64,000 nt of DNA, taken from positions 46,078 to 110,077 of the forward strand of contig NZ_JAPQNT010000010.1 in NCBI RefSeq assembly GCF_028867965.1, read 5' to 3'. Both the position numbers and the translations under genes were made by a program. Source of the DNA: Flavobacterium sp. SUN046. Its GTDB lineage: Bacteria > Bacteroidota > Bacteroidia > Flavobacteriales > Flavobacteriaceae. The notes beneath the pieces are model-generated. The model worked only from the letters and a program-made list of their open reading frames with translations, was not told the DNA's origin and made no database searches. Position 1 is the first letter of the stretch. Each line of letters opens with the position of its first letter. Of this stretch, positions 45,462-55,200 are shown one piece after another.

Positions 45462-46297
45462 GCTGTGGGCAAGTCAGGGAAGTTAGCTCGCACACAATGA
45501 GCAAATTTTGCTGTATCCTTGGCTACTGAATTATATAAATCAATTCCTTCAGTTACAAATTCTATTACCTCATCTCGAGTAAATTTAAAAGTTTGCATAG
45601 CCAATTCGATTTCCTCATCGCTACCAAGGTTTATTTTTGACCAAGTTAGTGCTAATTTAAGAGTTTTTATATAGTCTAATCTAGTACTATTCAATCTTTT
45701 TAAATTAAATGCTTCAATTGTTTTTTCTCCTTTAAGATTAGCTTTAATTGCGCTTGGTGATTCATTTAAAAAAGTTATGTAAACACTTGGATCTTCAAAA
45801 TTAGGATCAATTAGCAACCTATCTTCATTTTCAAGCAAGTTCGCATGATCGTGCGAAATTTTTCTAGTCGTCTCCGTTTCAAGAGGAAACTGATTCCTTT
45901 TATATGATCTATTACATTTTTCACATGAGAACATCAAGTTATTCCAATTGTAAGTTAGCCAATAGTAACCTGGATAATTCAGTTTTTTGGAATTTAACTT
46001 TTGATAAGCCCTCTTAGGACGAAAATGCTCTACGTCGCCGTAGCTTGTCTCTAAAAATTTTGATTCACAGAAACAACATTTTTCATGTTGATCGGCAATT
46101 AGCAAATCTTTTACTGTTGAATCCCCATAGATACTGTTATCAAATTCCATAGGGGTAAGAGATTTGATTTTCACTCCCGCAGCAGAGATGTAATGATCTG
46201 GGTTGTCTGAATAGTTTTTATTTAAAGCATTTGTCTGTTTATCTCCATCAGTCGTAAGAATTAAAGGAATGGCAATTGTTTTATGAATTCTTATCAT
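45458..46297 (-). CDS. ptuB: Septu HNH endonuclease PtuB
   Basis: A 279-residue HNH nuclease. The first zinc-binding pair EKCCFCES lies near residue 77, the HNH core is DVEHFRPKRAYQ (about 93) with PGYYWLTYNWNNLMFSC and CEKCNRSYK (about 130) behind it. This is the HNH subtype encoded with PtuA ATPases in Septu and in some retrons. The start overlaps the PtuA end by 17 bp, so the two are coupled. All presumed catalytic His/Asn residues are present. No reverse transcriptase is nearby, favouring a stand-alone Septu system over a retron. Confidence 0.85.
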   Translation of the reverse strand: MIRIHKTIAIPLILTTDGDKQTNALNKNYSDNPDHYISAAGVKIKSLTPMEFDNSIYGDSTVKDLLIADQHEKCCFCESKFLETSYGDVEHFRPKRAYQKLNSKKLNYPGYYWLTYNWNNLMFSCEKCNRSYKRNQFPLETETTRKISHDHANLLENEDRLLIDPNFEDPSVYITFLNESPSAIKANLKGEKTIEAFNLKRLNSTRLDYIKTLKLALTWSKINLGSDEEIELAMQTFKFTRDEVIEFVTEGIDLYNSVAKDTAKFAHCVRANFPDLPTA

Positions 46298-47714
46298 CTT
46301 CCTTTGCCTTTATAATATCTAACTTCTTTGAAAATTCCTCTAATAATTTCATTGCATCATCCTGCTCTTCAGAATTGCCAAAGGGGATATTGTCAATTTC
46401 TTTATTTAGCTCATCTAATCTAGTTTGCTCTAGAGGTTCTAATTTTTCTTTTTCAAGTAGTTTTCTTCGCTCATCTAAAATCTCGTCAACTTCTGGCCCT
46501 CTATCACTTTCAAAATCAAAAAGCTCACTTGTAAGTAATTGACCGATTCTCCATCCTTTAACTATATGAGGTAAATTTTCAATGCTAACTTCCCCATCAT
46601 TAACTCTTTTAACTACAGCAAGATTTTGATTTTCCGAAGCTTGAGCCATTATTGGGCTATGAGCTGTACATATAAACTGAGCCCTTGGGAAGTGATCTGT
46701 TAGCTTTTTCATAATCATTCTCTGCCAAACAGGATGGAGGTGTAAGTCAATCTCATCAACTAAAACAATTGCAGGCTCTTTTAATGGCTCTTTACTTTCA
46801 GGAAAAGCCCAAAGCATATGTACTGCCAAATCTACAATCCAAGTCAGCATTGTGAGATAACCTAAACTAAGATTAAATAATTTTACTCTACCATCCTCAG
46901 TTTGTACTTCAACAATATTTTCATTGATTGAACCATCTTCATTTATTGGGGAGTTAATTATAATAGAGTCAATATCTTTTATGTCGGGTAAAAGATCAAC
47001 TAAAATTTCTTTTATTTTGAATAAGAGATCTGCTGCTTTCCCTTTTCCTCCTAATCTTATTGATGCAGTATCTAACATGCTTAATACTTGCTCAGCATCA
47101 TACAAGTCACCCGATCCGGAAAACAAATTATATATAGGATCTTTTAGTTCTGAATTGTCTATGTTTTTATACGCTACATGTCGATTTGCTCCATAAGCAA
47201 AAATTTTAGGTGATTCAAACACATCTAACTTATCATATGATGGAGTAATTACCTCTAGCTTTCCTTTAATCTTTTCAAATTCCATGGCGATTGAAATGCC
47301 ACTACCTTCTGTCTGTCGCTCTTTTAATTCAACTCCATTTGTTAATGTAGCACTTATTTTAGTATTAATATCTTCAGCAATTCTAATAAGTTTCTCGAAA
47401 TCAAAGTTTGCTTCGTCCAAATCATCCATATATGGTTTTACACTAACAATTACCTGTTTTTTTTTCTCAGTTTCACCATTTAACACACTTATTTCCGTTT
47501 TGAGCATAGGAGCTTCAACTGGTATCATTAATGCTAAGCAATGTAGCAAAGTAGTTTTACCCACACCATTGTCTCCTAGAATCAAAGTCCAAGGCGATAT
47601 TGATCCGTCCCTATTTTTTAAATCAAGTATTTGTTTCTCTCCAAAACTTTTAACATTTTCAATCTCCAATGTGCTAAAATACACAGCAGGTCTTTCTAAT
47701 ATTTCTTTCTTCAT
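46281..47714 (-). CDS. ptuA: Septu ATPase PtuA
   Basis: About 477 residues from the ATG ending at 47714 (MKKEILERPAV). A longer frame to 47798 exists, but a promoter box at 47733-47740 lies inside it, so the shorter start is chosen. An SMC/ABC-type ATPase: Walker A ILGDNGVGKTTLLHC near residue 52, a FNLSLGYLT signature region, Walker B AIVLVDEIDLHLHP and the H-loop CTAHSPIMAQ near 375. The C-terminus is charged coiled coil. PtuA binds PtuB and controls its nuclease; the pair stops phage by degrading DNA. Confidence 0.85.
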   Translation of the reverse strand: MKKEILERPAVYFSTLEIENVKSFGEKQILDLKNRDGSISPWTLILGDNGVGKTTLLHCLALMIPVEAPMLKTEISVLNGETEKKKQVIVSVKPYMDDLDEANFDFEKLIRIAEDINTKISATLTNGVELKERQTEGSGISIAMEFEKIKGKLEVITPSYDKLDVFESPKIFAYGANRHVAYKNIDNSELKDPIYNLFSGSGDLYDAEQVLSMLDTASIRLGGKGKAADLLFKIKEILVDLLPDIKDIDSIIINSPINEDGSINENIVEVQTEDGRVKLFNLSLGYLTMLTWIVDLAVHMLWAFPESKEPLKEPAIVLVDEIDLHLHPVWQRMIMKKLTDHFPRAQFICTAHSPIMAQASENQNLAVVKRVNDGEVSIENLPHIVKGWRIGQLLTSELFDFESDRGPEVDEILDERRKLLEKEKLEPLEQTRLDELNKEIDNIPFGNSEEQDDAMKLLEEFSKKLDIIKAKEDDKNS

Positions 47715-47732
47715 TGTTTTTTTGTTATTGTT

Positions 47733-47740
47733 CAAATTTA
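47733..47740 (-). promoter_or_regulatory. -7 promoter box of the Septu operon
   Basis: TAAATTTG on the - strand fits TAnnTTTG and lies 18 bp upstream of the chosen PtuA start. It gives Septu its own promoter, separate from the DAC-like gene ending at 47824. Confidence 0.55.
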
Positions 47741-47823
47741 CGCACAAATTGGCTATTATTGAAAGAAATTTAGGCTTTAACTTATAAAAAAAAATCATAC
47801 TATGTGATTTTCAAATGATCATC

Positions 47824-49584
47824 TTACTCTTTATAATAACTTTCATTCATATCGGGATTAGATTTTAAATCTTCGTAGACAATATGAACCATGATCAAAT
47901 CTTTTTTAAACTTTTCCTCTATTAACTTTCTCGTTATATTTATTTGTTCGCATTCCTCTTCGGTTAAGTAGAAATTAATTGTTTGGAAATGGGTCATTCC
48001 ATAATTAAATGATTTGTGATTCAGGTTGTCAAGATTTAGTATATTTTTAAATTCTTCAATTGACTCTACAATCGAACTTCTTTTGATTTGTGGCTTTAAA
48101 TCAGGAATTAAATTAATCATACCATCCTCAGAAATTATAACAATAATCAATGATTTGTTTTGTCCGAACTGTTCATAGTACCTAATTGCAGAATTATATC
48201 TTGCTCCCCGGGAAGCATCTCCCTTTTCGGTTGCAATGCCATCAAGAATTACGCCTATAGCATGACAATTACTATCTCTGTCTAAAAGAACTGCTCCATC
48301 AATTGCTGTTATCTGCTGGATAACTTTGTCAGTTAGCTTTAATGGCTTTAGCGGAAATGATTGCTTACCTAATCTTTCAGATTCATTTAGCGCTTCATCA
48401 GAAATCACAAGCATTGTTCCATGTTTTTGTTTTGTGGCCTCCAGAGATAAATCCCATAGGTCATCAATCTGATCTTTACTTATCGATTGAAAGAGACGAG
48501 GAAAATCTAAATAAAACTTTTCCCGATTTATTTTTTCTTCCGGCAATCGTGGTTCTCTATATTCAACGACCATTAACGGGTTATTGTCATGTGTTAGTTC
48601 CCATTTAAAATGGCTTGTAAAGTTGATTACAAAAAGCGATTCTTCTTTTGGATTGTATTTTCCTCTTAATTCTCCCAATCCATATATCAAAGCTGAATCG
48701 CATATCAATGAAGAATCAAAATCGGATATCTCAAGAAATTTCCGCACTTTTCGGTAATCTCTAATTCTTATCGGATTTTTTAATTGTAAAGTGACTTTAA
48801 CATTTTTATGGTCTTTTGGAGCAACTATAATTTTTCCTAAGCCAACAGCTCCTTCGTACCTCATTGAAGCGATTTCGTTGCACGCGTCGTAAAAACCATG
48901 CAAGCCAGAAAAATTTCTACCTGCACCTGAAACCGTATAAATAAATTGTCTCCCCGCATCTCTTAATAATTCCTCTGCACTTCTGTCAATCGCTCCCATA
49001 GAGTTGTTTGGGTCTTTTAACGCAATTGAACATTCTTTTAATAAGCTATGGATACTACTCTCAATCAATGATCTATAAATTGTAAATCGATCGATCTGTT
49101 TATCTTTTGTTAGACTATAATATCTATTAACAACTGACTTATTTAGCGATAATACTGTAAAAACTAAAAAGCCTTCTACATGGGTTGGTGCTGCTACAAA
49201 ATATTCTTTCTCTCCATAGATATCGTCACGTTTCAAAATTTTATTTATTGCTTCTACATAAGATTTTGCAGTAATTCTACGATTATGATTTTCTTGTGCA
49301 ATTTCGTGGGAATGAAAAATTCTTCTTTCTTCATCTACATTTTCTAATTCGCTTGCTAATTTTTTTACATCAGCAAAGCTATGTGTTGAAAATCCGCAAT
49401 CTTCAGGTTCAATGCAGATTGGATGCCTATCTGTTCTCTCCTCAGTTAAAATACCAATAAAAAAAACTTTGGGATCAAGTTTATAATCTAATTTTCTGAA
49501 TAAACTTTCAGAACTAACTTGAAATGAAATCAACATGTGCTGTTGAAATCCCCACATAAATAAATTAATTAAATTTCCCTGCAT
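47824..49584 (-). CDS. DACNV-type protein with diadenylate-cyclase-like domain
   Basis: A 586-residue protein. The C-terminal part resembles the DisA_N/DAC fold: AIDGAVLLDRD carries the DGA motif (about residue 427), then GVILDGIATEKGDASRGARY, where the family's catalytic RHR appears as R-Y-N (about 460). The N-terminal ~400 residues match the sensor region known as DACNV and contain no membrane segments. The altered RHR means c-di-AMP synthesis is uncertain; another nucleotide or a sensing role is possible. The gene starts 18 bp behind the Mrr-like nuclease, so both form one operon, and Septu lies downstream. A synthase plus nuclease pair suggests a signal-driven defence; this is an inference. 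Confidence 0.7.
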   Translation of the reverse strand: MQGNLINLFMWGFQQHMLISFQVSSESLFRKLDYKLDPKVFFIGILTEERTDRHPICIEPEDCGFSTHSFADVKKLASELENVDEERRIFHSHEIAQENHNRRITAKSYVEAINKILKRDDIYGEKEYFVAAPTHVEGFLVFTVLSLNKSVVNRYYSLTKDKQIDRFTIYRSLIESSIHSLLKECSIALKDPNNSMGAIDRSAEELLRDAGRQFIYTVSGAGRNFSGLHGFYDACNEIASMRYEGAVGLGKIIVAPKDHKNVKVTLQLKNPIRIRDYRKVRKFLEISDFDSSLICDSALIYGLGELRGKYNPKEESLFVINFTSHFKWELTHDNNPLMVVEYREPRLPEEKINREKFYLDFPRLFQSISKDQIDDLWDLSLEATKQKHGTMLVISDEALNESERLGKQSFPLKPLKLTDKVIQQITAIDGAVLLDRDSNCHAIGVILDGIATEKGDASRGARYNSAIRYYEQFGQNKSLIIVIISEDGMINLIPDLKPQIKRSSIVESIEEFKNILNLDNLNHKSFNYGMTHFQTINFYLTEEECEQINITRKLIEEKFKKDLIMVHIVYEDLKSNPDMNESYYKE

Positions 49585-49602
49585 TCGTGTAATATTTATT
49601 CG

Positions 49603-50460
49603 TTACTGATTACTATGCTCGACAATTATACCGTTTTCCGAAAACGAAAATCTCCGATTGTCGAATATGGATTTCATTATCAACCAAACTTTATCGACTA
49701 ATGTAAACGTTAAATTTCTACTCTCATTTCTTTGAGTTAATTGTCCGGTAAAGGTTACTTCGTCTAATTCAAAAGTTTTATCCGTTTGCCTTTTACATAA
49801 ACGACTTTCGGGTATTTTATAGCTTTTTGTAATTTCCTTACCCATTATATCTTGATTGGCTACCTCCATTCGAAAATTGGCTACATAGTCATAAAAAGCA
49901 ACCTGAGTGCCATTTTTTAGTATGATAAAATAGTTGAAAAGGTCAAATTCATTCTCGACTTCCAGAAATCGATTATTACCTATGTCTATTGTTGAAATTT
50001 TTGGACTCGTAATTGTCGCATTTATCTTAATATCTATATTTCCAAATTCTATTTCCTTTGCAGTAAATTCACCATCTTTGGTGGTAGGCTCCCTTAATTC
50101 AACAAGTCCGATGTTTTTAAATTTTGCATATTCGAGACCATCTTGTGTAAAACCGTTCTTTGTAACAATGACTCCTTTGCTAATGCCAGCATCCTCAATA
50201 ATTGAAGCCACTTTCATGACAATATCCTTATTTACTTTCTCCTTCCAATATTTACACTCTATAGCAGTATAATAATTATGAATTCCGTCGGAATGAGTAG
50301 TTAAAACATCGATTTGGTGACTGACTGTGGATTTTCCGACAACCTTACAATTTTGTCCATGACCTTTTACTTTGACACCAGATTGCCTCCCTAAGTTTTC
50401 ATAGATATATTTTGTGATTGATTCGTATGTTTTCCAGTCTAATTTATAGGCTTCAGACAT
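49603..50460 (-). CDS. Mrr-like restriction endonuclease
   Basis: A 285-residue protein. Residues ~10-125 form a Mrr-type PD-(D/E)XK domain: a helical YESITKYIYENLGR, the acidic QIDVLTTH strand, then TAIECKYWKEKV (E-x-K) and a GISKGVIVTKNGFTQDGLEYA helix, a standard Mrr_cat ending. Residues ~130-285 form a beta-rich C-terminal domain of unknown function that might bind a ligand. There is no methyltransferase nearby, so it is not a classical restriction pair. It is the first gene of a two-gene - strand operon with the DAC-like protein, and would fit the effector role. Confidence 0.8.
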   Translation of the reverse strand: MSEAYKLDWKTYESITKYIYENLGRQSGVKVKGHGQNCKVVGKSTVSHQIDVLTTHSDGIHNYYTAIECKYWKEKVNKDIVMKVASIIEDAGISKGVIVTKNGFTQDGLEYAKFKNIGLVELREPTTKDGEFTAKEIEFGNIDIKINATITSPKISTIDIGNNRFLEVENEFDLFNYFIILKNGTQVAFYDYVANFRMEVANQDIMGKEITKSYKIPESRLCKRQTDKTFELDEVTFTGQLTQRNESRNLTFTLVDKVWLIMKSIFDNRRFSFSENGIIVEHSNQ

Positions 50461-50560
50461 AATTGGTTTTTTTGCTGGTATGTAAAGATAAAATAAAATG
50501 ATGGCAATTAATTACTTTAGATTTGAATCCAAATACGTCAATCGTAAGTAAATAAAAAAA

Positions 50561-50863
50561 TCACTTCATTTTATTCCATAACTTATTAACGCTTTTACAC
50601 CCAAAAACTGTCACACTTGAAACATTTGTATTTTTTTCAATGCTTAATTGAATACTATTCATCTCAAGATAAAGCGCCAGCTGTGAGTGCACAATTCTGT
50701 GTGGTTGAATTGTATATTGCTTTAAAAAACTAACATATTTGGATTCAAATTTTTTTGAGAATGCTTGAATAAAATCATGTGAGTCGAACGATTCATGAGA
50801 CAACTCACTAATCAGGGTTTTAACGGCTGGCAAATTAGAATTTATAAATTCATTAATTTTCAT
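50561..50863 (-). CDS. Small hypothetical protein
   Basis: A 100-residue soluble protein (NLPAVKTLISELSHESFDSH at the N-terminus, C-terminal VTVFGCKSVNKLWNKMK). The gene lies 100 bp upstream of the Mrr-like gene on the same strand. It resembles small cassette-like proteins of mobile regions in size and composition only. Function unknown. Confidence 0.5.
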   Translation of the reverse strand: MKINEFINSNLPAVKTLISELSHESFDSHDFIQAFSKKFESKYVSFLKQYTIQPHRIVHSQLALYLEMNSIQLSIEKNTNVSSVTVFGCKSVNKLWNKMK

Positions 50864-50951
50864 AATAGTATTATTTTAAGTGTTTGTAATTATATAATAC
50901 GATAAAATTATTTAACCCAAAAAACGAATGAAAAACTGCCTGGAATATTAA

Positions 50952-51077
50952 TTACTTTTTCCTGTTTTTCCAACTATAATTGTGATTTATGTTCCTTTTA
51001 TATTCATAAATTTTACCTCGTATGCATGAACCAATAATGACTATTGGGATAATTGCTATGATTTCATACCACTCCAT
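50952..51077 (-). CDS. Possible 41-residue membrane peptide
   Basis: An ATG ending at 51077 opens a frame with one hydrophobic segment (WYEIIAIIPIVIIGSCIRG) followed by a basic tail (KIYEYKRN; WKNRKK). The shape fits a small inner-membrane peptide or a type-I-like toxin. It is flanked by a terminator hairpin upstream (51159-51188). No ribosome site stands out; low to moderate confidence. Confidence 0.4.
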   Translation of the reverse strand: MEWYEIIAIIPIVIIGSCIRGKIYEYKRNINHNYSWKNRKK

Positions 51078-51158
51078 ATTTTGAATTTTAGTTCAAAATA
51101 AACGCTTTGATTTAACTGTTTGTGTGCAATTTAGGATTTTGTATATGCAATATGGGAA

Positions 51159-51188
51159 TAAAAAAAGATGCACTAGGCATCTTTTTTT
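51159..51188. terminator. Bidirectional terminator
   Basis: AAAAAGATGC, loop ACTAG, GCATCTTTTT: a perfect stem with A/T runs on both sides, just after the XRE gene (read on -). Confidence 0.8.
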
Positions 51189-51210
51189 GGTTATATTGTT
51201 AGTTTGTTTA

Positions 51211-51459
51211 TTATTCTTTCTCTAAATCAAATTCAAAATCAAATAATTCTTTAGGAGTAACGGTCAATCCCTTCGCAAGTTGAAGAATTGTTGAAAGTTG
51301 AATATTGACTTCGCCTTTTTCAATCTTACTAATGTTGCTAAAATCGATGTCGCATCGTTGAGCTAATTGTCTATAGCTCAAGTTTTGTGATCCCCGAAGT
51401 TTTTCTATTTGCTTTCCAAATACTATCTGAAATTCCGTTTTATTTTGTTTGGTAGCCAT
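51211..51459 (-). CDS. XRE-family transcriptional regulator
   Basis: An 82-residue Cro/CI-type helix-turn-helix protein from the ATG ending at 51459 (MATKQNK); nine further codons exist upstream but look untypical. The HTH is clear: LRGSQNLSYRQLAQRCDIDF followed by SNISKIEKGEVNIQ and STILQLAKGLTVTPKELFDF. It is a single-domain repressor without a sensor part. It stands at the edge of the defence island and ends in a strong terminator, so it probably regulates itself and neighbouring genes. Confidence 0.88.
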   Translation of the reverse strand: MATKQNKTEFQIVFGKQIEKLRGSQNLSYRQLAQRCDIDFSNISKIEKGEVNIQLSTILQLAKGLTVTPKELFDFEFDLEKE

Positions 51460-51539
51460 AACAATAATTTGTTGAAGCAATTTCAATAGATTTACAAAAA
51501 ATAATGTAGGCTAAGTAAACCACAATAAAAATATTTTCT

Positions 51540-51547
51540 TATATTTG
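51540..51547 (+). promoter_or_regulatory. -7 box upstream of the palindromic element
   Basis: TATATTTG fits TAnnTTTG on the + strand, about 60 bp before the 105-bp fold at 51610. No open reading frame follows at once, so it may drive a non-coding RNA; the -33 box is not clear. Confidence 0.4.
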
Positions 51548-51609
51548 CTTTTGATTACATAAATTTGCGATTCTTCAAATACAATATTGAAGCATTCGCT
51601 TTGAATCTC

Positions 51610-51714
51610 GCGTTAGAAAACTGGTACTTTTTGCAACGAGATGATAAGTAAGATGCTCACGTCCTAAGGCGTGGGCTCACTTATTGTTGCTCGGTATACC
51701 AGTGCCTCTAACGC
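51610..51714 (+). ncRNA. Structured 105-nt palindromic element
   Basis: Nested complementary arms: GCGTTAGA (51610-51617) with TCTAACGC (51707-51714), CTGGTA with TACCAG, GCAAC with GTTGC, ATAAGT with ACTTAT and an apical CACG/CGTG stem around TCCTAAGG. A single long hairpin with bulges results. It has no coding capacity. The outer arms are inside-out relative to integron attC sites. It could be a small RNA or a recombination site. Confidence 0.45.
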
Positions 51715-51759
51715 AATAAGCTGAGTTCCATGCCTTTTTTTATTTGTGCTGCTCAGCCT

Positions 51760-52190
51760 GTTCAAAGTTGTTTCTTCATTTTTTTTATTGGGTCGTTTTT
51801 AGGGATTAGGGACTAAGGTTCTAAGGAGCTGAGGTTCTTAGGTTCTTAGGTCAATGGTTTTTTGGCTTGAGGTTTTTAACCACCCCGCCCTTTGGGCACC
51901 CTTAGATTGCTTCGTGCCTCGCAAAGACTGGATGGGAATATAGTACTAACTAATACATTGTTGCTTATGGATAAATAAATATTACTAAAATTATGAGATT
52001 GCTTCGTGCCTCGCAATGACTGAGTACCTCAGGAGCTTCTTCTCTCAATGACAAACTAAAATTATGAGATTGCTTTGTACCTCGCAATGACTGCGTACAT
52101 CAGGAGCTTCTTCTCTCAATGACAAACTAAAATTACGAGATTGCTTCGTGCCTCGCAATGACTGCGTACCTCAGGAGCTTCTTCTCGCAA
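51760..52190. repeat. Dispersed and tandem repeats
   Basis: Starts with decamer-like units (AAGGTTCTAAGGAGCTGAGG, 51812-51850), then the CACCCCGCCC...GGATGGG block (51879-51935) and a tandem array of 71-bp units beginning at 51991, 52062 and 52133 (the third one shortened, to about 52190). Each unit carries ATTGCTTCGTGCCTCGCAAT and CAGGAGCTTCTTCT. No gene is seen in this stretch. Confidence 0.85.
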
Positions 52191-52276
52191 AAACAAAAAG
52201 CCCTCTATCTCGTCGGGAAAACTAGTATAGAGGACTGGACAAACAAAACTAATGTTTCATTTAACTAACCAATATT

Positions 52277-55200
52277 ATGAATAAAAATTCAATATTCAAT
52301 GGTGGTTCTGCATTTTGGTACTTTATCATTTGCTACTGCCTAACTATCAATTCGGTTGCTGCAGGATCTAAAAGCTCTTCGACTGCGCTAAAGGTGACCG
52401 ATTTTAATTACAAACAACTTCAACAACAGCCTCTGAATCAAGTTCAGAGCAAGCAACAAAACAATACAATTTATGGTAGCATTACTGATTCGAACGGCGT
52501 ACTGGCTGGTGTTACTGTTAGTGTAAAGGATAAAAATATTTCTACAATTTCGGATGCTGATGGAAAATACAGTATAACTGCTGAAAAAGGAGCAGTGCTT
52601 GTGTTTTCTTTTGTAGGCTATAAATCAGTTTCAGTCACTGTGGGCAGCACTAATAGTATTAATGTAGTGTTGCAAGCTGATGCGCAAACCTTAGAAGAAG
52701 TTACGGTTAATGCTGGGTATTATAAAGTTAAGGATAAAGAGCGGACTGGGAGTATTGCTAAAATTACTAGTAAGGATATAGAAAATCAACCCGTTACTAA
52801 TGTGTTGGCGGCTATGCAGGGTAGGATGGCAGGTGTTAGTATTACACAGACTACTGGTACGCCTGGTGGTGGTTTTGACGTGCAGATTCGTGGGCAGAAT
52901 AGTTTGCGCGCTGCTGGTAATGTGCCTTTGTATGTAATTGATGGTGTACCTTATGCTACCGACCCTGTTGGTAGTGGGATGGCATCGGGTATTTTTTCTA
53001 CACAACCTAGTCCGTTGAACAGTATTAATCCTGACCAGATTGCCAGTATTGAGGTTTTGAAAGATGCCGATGCTACGGCTATATATGGTTCCCGTGGTGC
53101 GAATGGAGTAGTGCTAATTTCCACCAAAAAAGGGAAGTCGGGCAAGACGGTTTTTAGTGCTACGGTTTCTCAAGGCGCAGGACGTGTAACACGTTTTCTT
53201 GATTTGATGAATACGGAGCAGTATTTGCAAATGCGACGTGAAGCTTTTGCTAATGATGGGATTCCGATTCCTTCGTATGCTTATGATGTGAATGGTACTT
53301 GGGATCAAAATCGTTCAACTGATTGGCAGAAAGAATTGTTTGGAGGTACTGCTTCACTAAGCAACCTGCAAGCATCTTTGTCTGGAGGTTCGGCACAAAC
53401 CCAGTTTTTATTGAGTGGTACTTATGGAACCCAAACTACCGTATTTCCTGGTACGTTTACCTATAAAAAAGGGAATGTCCATTTTAGTTTGAATCACAGT
53501 TCCTTGGATAAAAAATTCAAAGTTGCTTTTACGGCAGGTTATACTAGTCAGGGAAATAATCAACCCCGAGTGGATTTGGTGCAAGAGGCGATTACTATTG
53601 CGCCAAATGCCCCTGCTTTGTATCAATCGGATGGCACTTTGAATTGGGAAAATAATACGTTTAACAATCCTTTGCGTAATTTGGAAGGGAAGTATCAAGC
53701 GAAAACCAATGATTTGATTGCTAGTACTTTGTTTACTTATGAATTGTCTCCGTATTGGTCTTTAAAATCTAGTTTGGGTTATACCACGACACAACATGAT
53801 GAGACAGCTGCTTCGCCGTTTACCAAATACAATCCGGCTTATGGACTGGGTAGTGCTTACTCGTCATTGATAGTGAGTGGTGCTCAACGTCATTCGTGGA
53901 TTTTTGAACCTCAAATAGGGTGGAAGCATGCTTTGGGAGGCGGAATCGTTGATGCATTGTTGGGTAGTACTTTGCAGCAACAGCAGGGTAGTATGTTGGT
54001 ACAGTATGCTTCGGGATTTGCGAGCAACAGTTTGATTTATAACTTGGCTTCTGCCACCAATTTGTATACTTTGGTTAGTGATGCTTCGGTGTATAAGTAC
54101 CAGGCTTTTTTTGGACGTGTGAATTATAATTATAAAGAAAAATACCTTTTGAATGTAACTGGTAGGCGCGATGGTTCGAGTCGCTTTGGGCCGGGTAGGC
54201 AGTTTGCTTATTTTGGTGCGGTTGGTGCTGCTTGGTTGTTTAGTAACGAATCTTTTTTGAAAGGTCAAAAGGTATTGAGTTTTGGGAAGTTGCGCGGCAG
54301 TTATGGCAGTACAGGTAATGATCAGATTGGCGATTACCAGTATTTGGACACCTATGCTTCTTCGGGAGTGAATTATGGCGGTGTAGTTGGGTTACAACCT
54401 ACTCGTTTGTTTAATCCTGTTTTTGGATGGGAAACCAGTACCAAGTTGGAATTGGCATTGGAGTTGGGCTTTATGCAAGATCGTATTTTTTTAACTTCAG
54501 GCTGGTACCGGAATTTATCGTCTAATCAGTTGACAGGTATCCCGTTACCGGGCACAACAGGTTTTTCGAATTTGCAAGCTAATTTGGATGCTACTGTGGT
54601 GAACCGAGGCTTAGAGTTTACCTTACGCACTGTTAATTTTCAAAAGCAACATTGGAGTTGGACTACTAATTTTAATATTAGTATTGCTCGCAATAAATTG
54701 TTGTCGTTTCCTGATTTGGCTAATTCCTCTTACAGCACCCAGTATGTCATTGGTCAGGCTTTGAATATTAGAAAAGTATACCACTTTACTGGAGTTGACC
54801 CTCAAACTGGCTTGTATACTTTTGCCGATGTGAATGGTGATAGTGCCTTGACTTCTCGTGATGATAAGACGGAGGTAAAAGATTTGAATCCGAAGTTTTA
54901 TGGAGGATTTCAAAATACGTTTAAATACCAGCAGTGGCAGTTGGATTTTCTGTTTCAGTTTGTTAAGCAAGAGAACTATAATGCTTCGGTAATTTCTGCT
55001 TACCCGGGAAGTGGTTTTAACCAACCAGTGAGTGTACTTGATCATTGGCAACAGCCAGGAACTATCTCTTCGCATCAATTGTATACTGACGGTAGTAATA
55101 GTGCCGCTGTAGATGCCTATTATAAGTATGTAGAGAGCGATGCAGCGATTAGTGATGCTTCTTACATTCGTTTAAAAAACATTTCATTATCGTATGAATT

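Noticed and set aside
45458..47714. Retron with PtuA/PtuB effectors
   Set aside because: No reverse transcriptase or msr/msd-like structure is found nearby, so a stand-alone Septu system is preferred.
51610..51714. Integron attC site
   Set aside because: The outer arms read GTTAGA ... TCTAAC, whereas attC sites run AAC inwards on the left and GTT on the right; no integron integrase or cassette array is seen.
51991..52190. CRISPR array
   Set aside because: The units are 71-bp tandem copies without unique spacers, and no cas genes are present.
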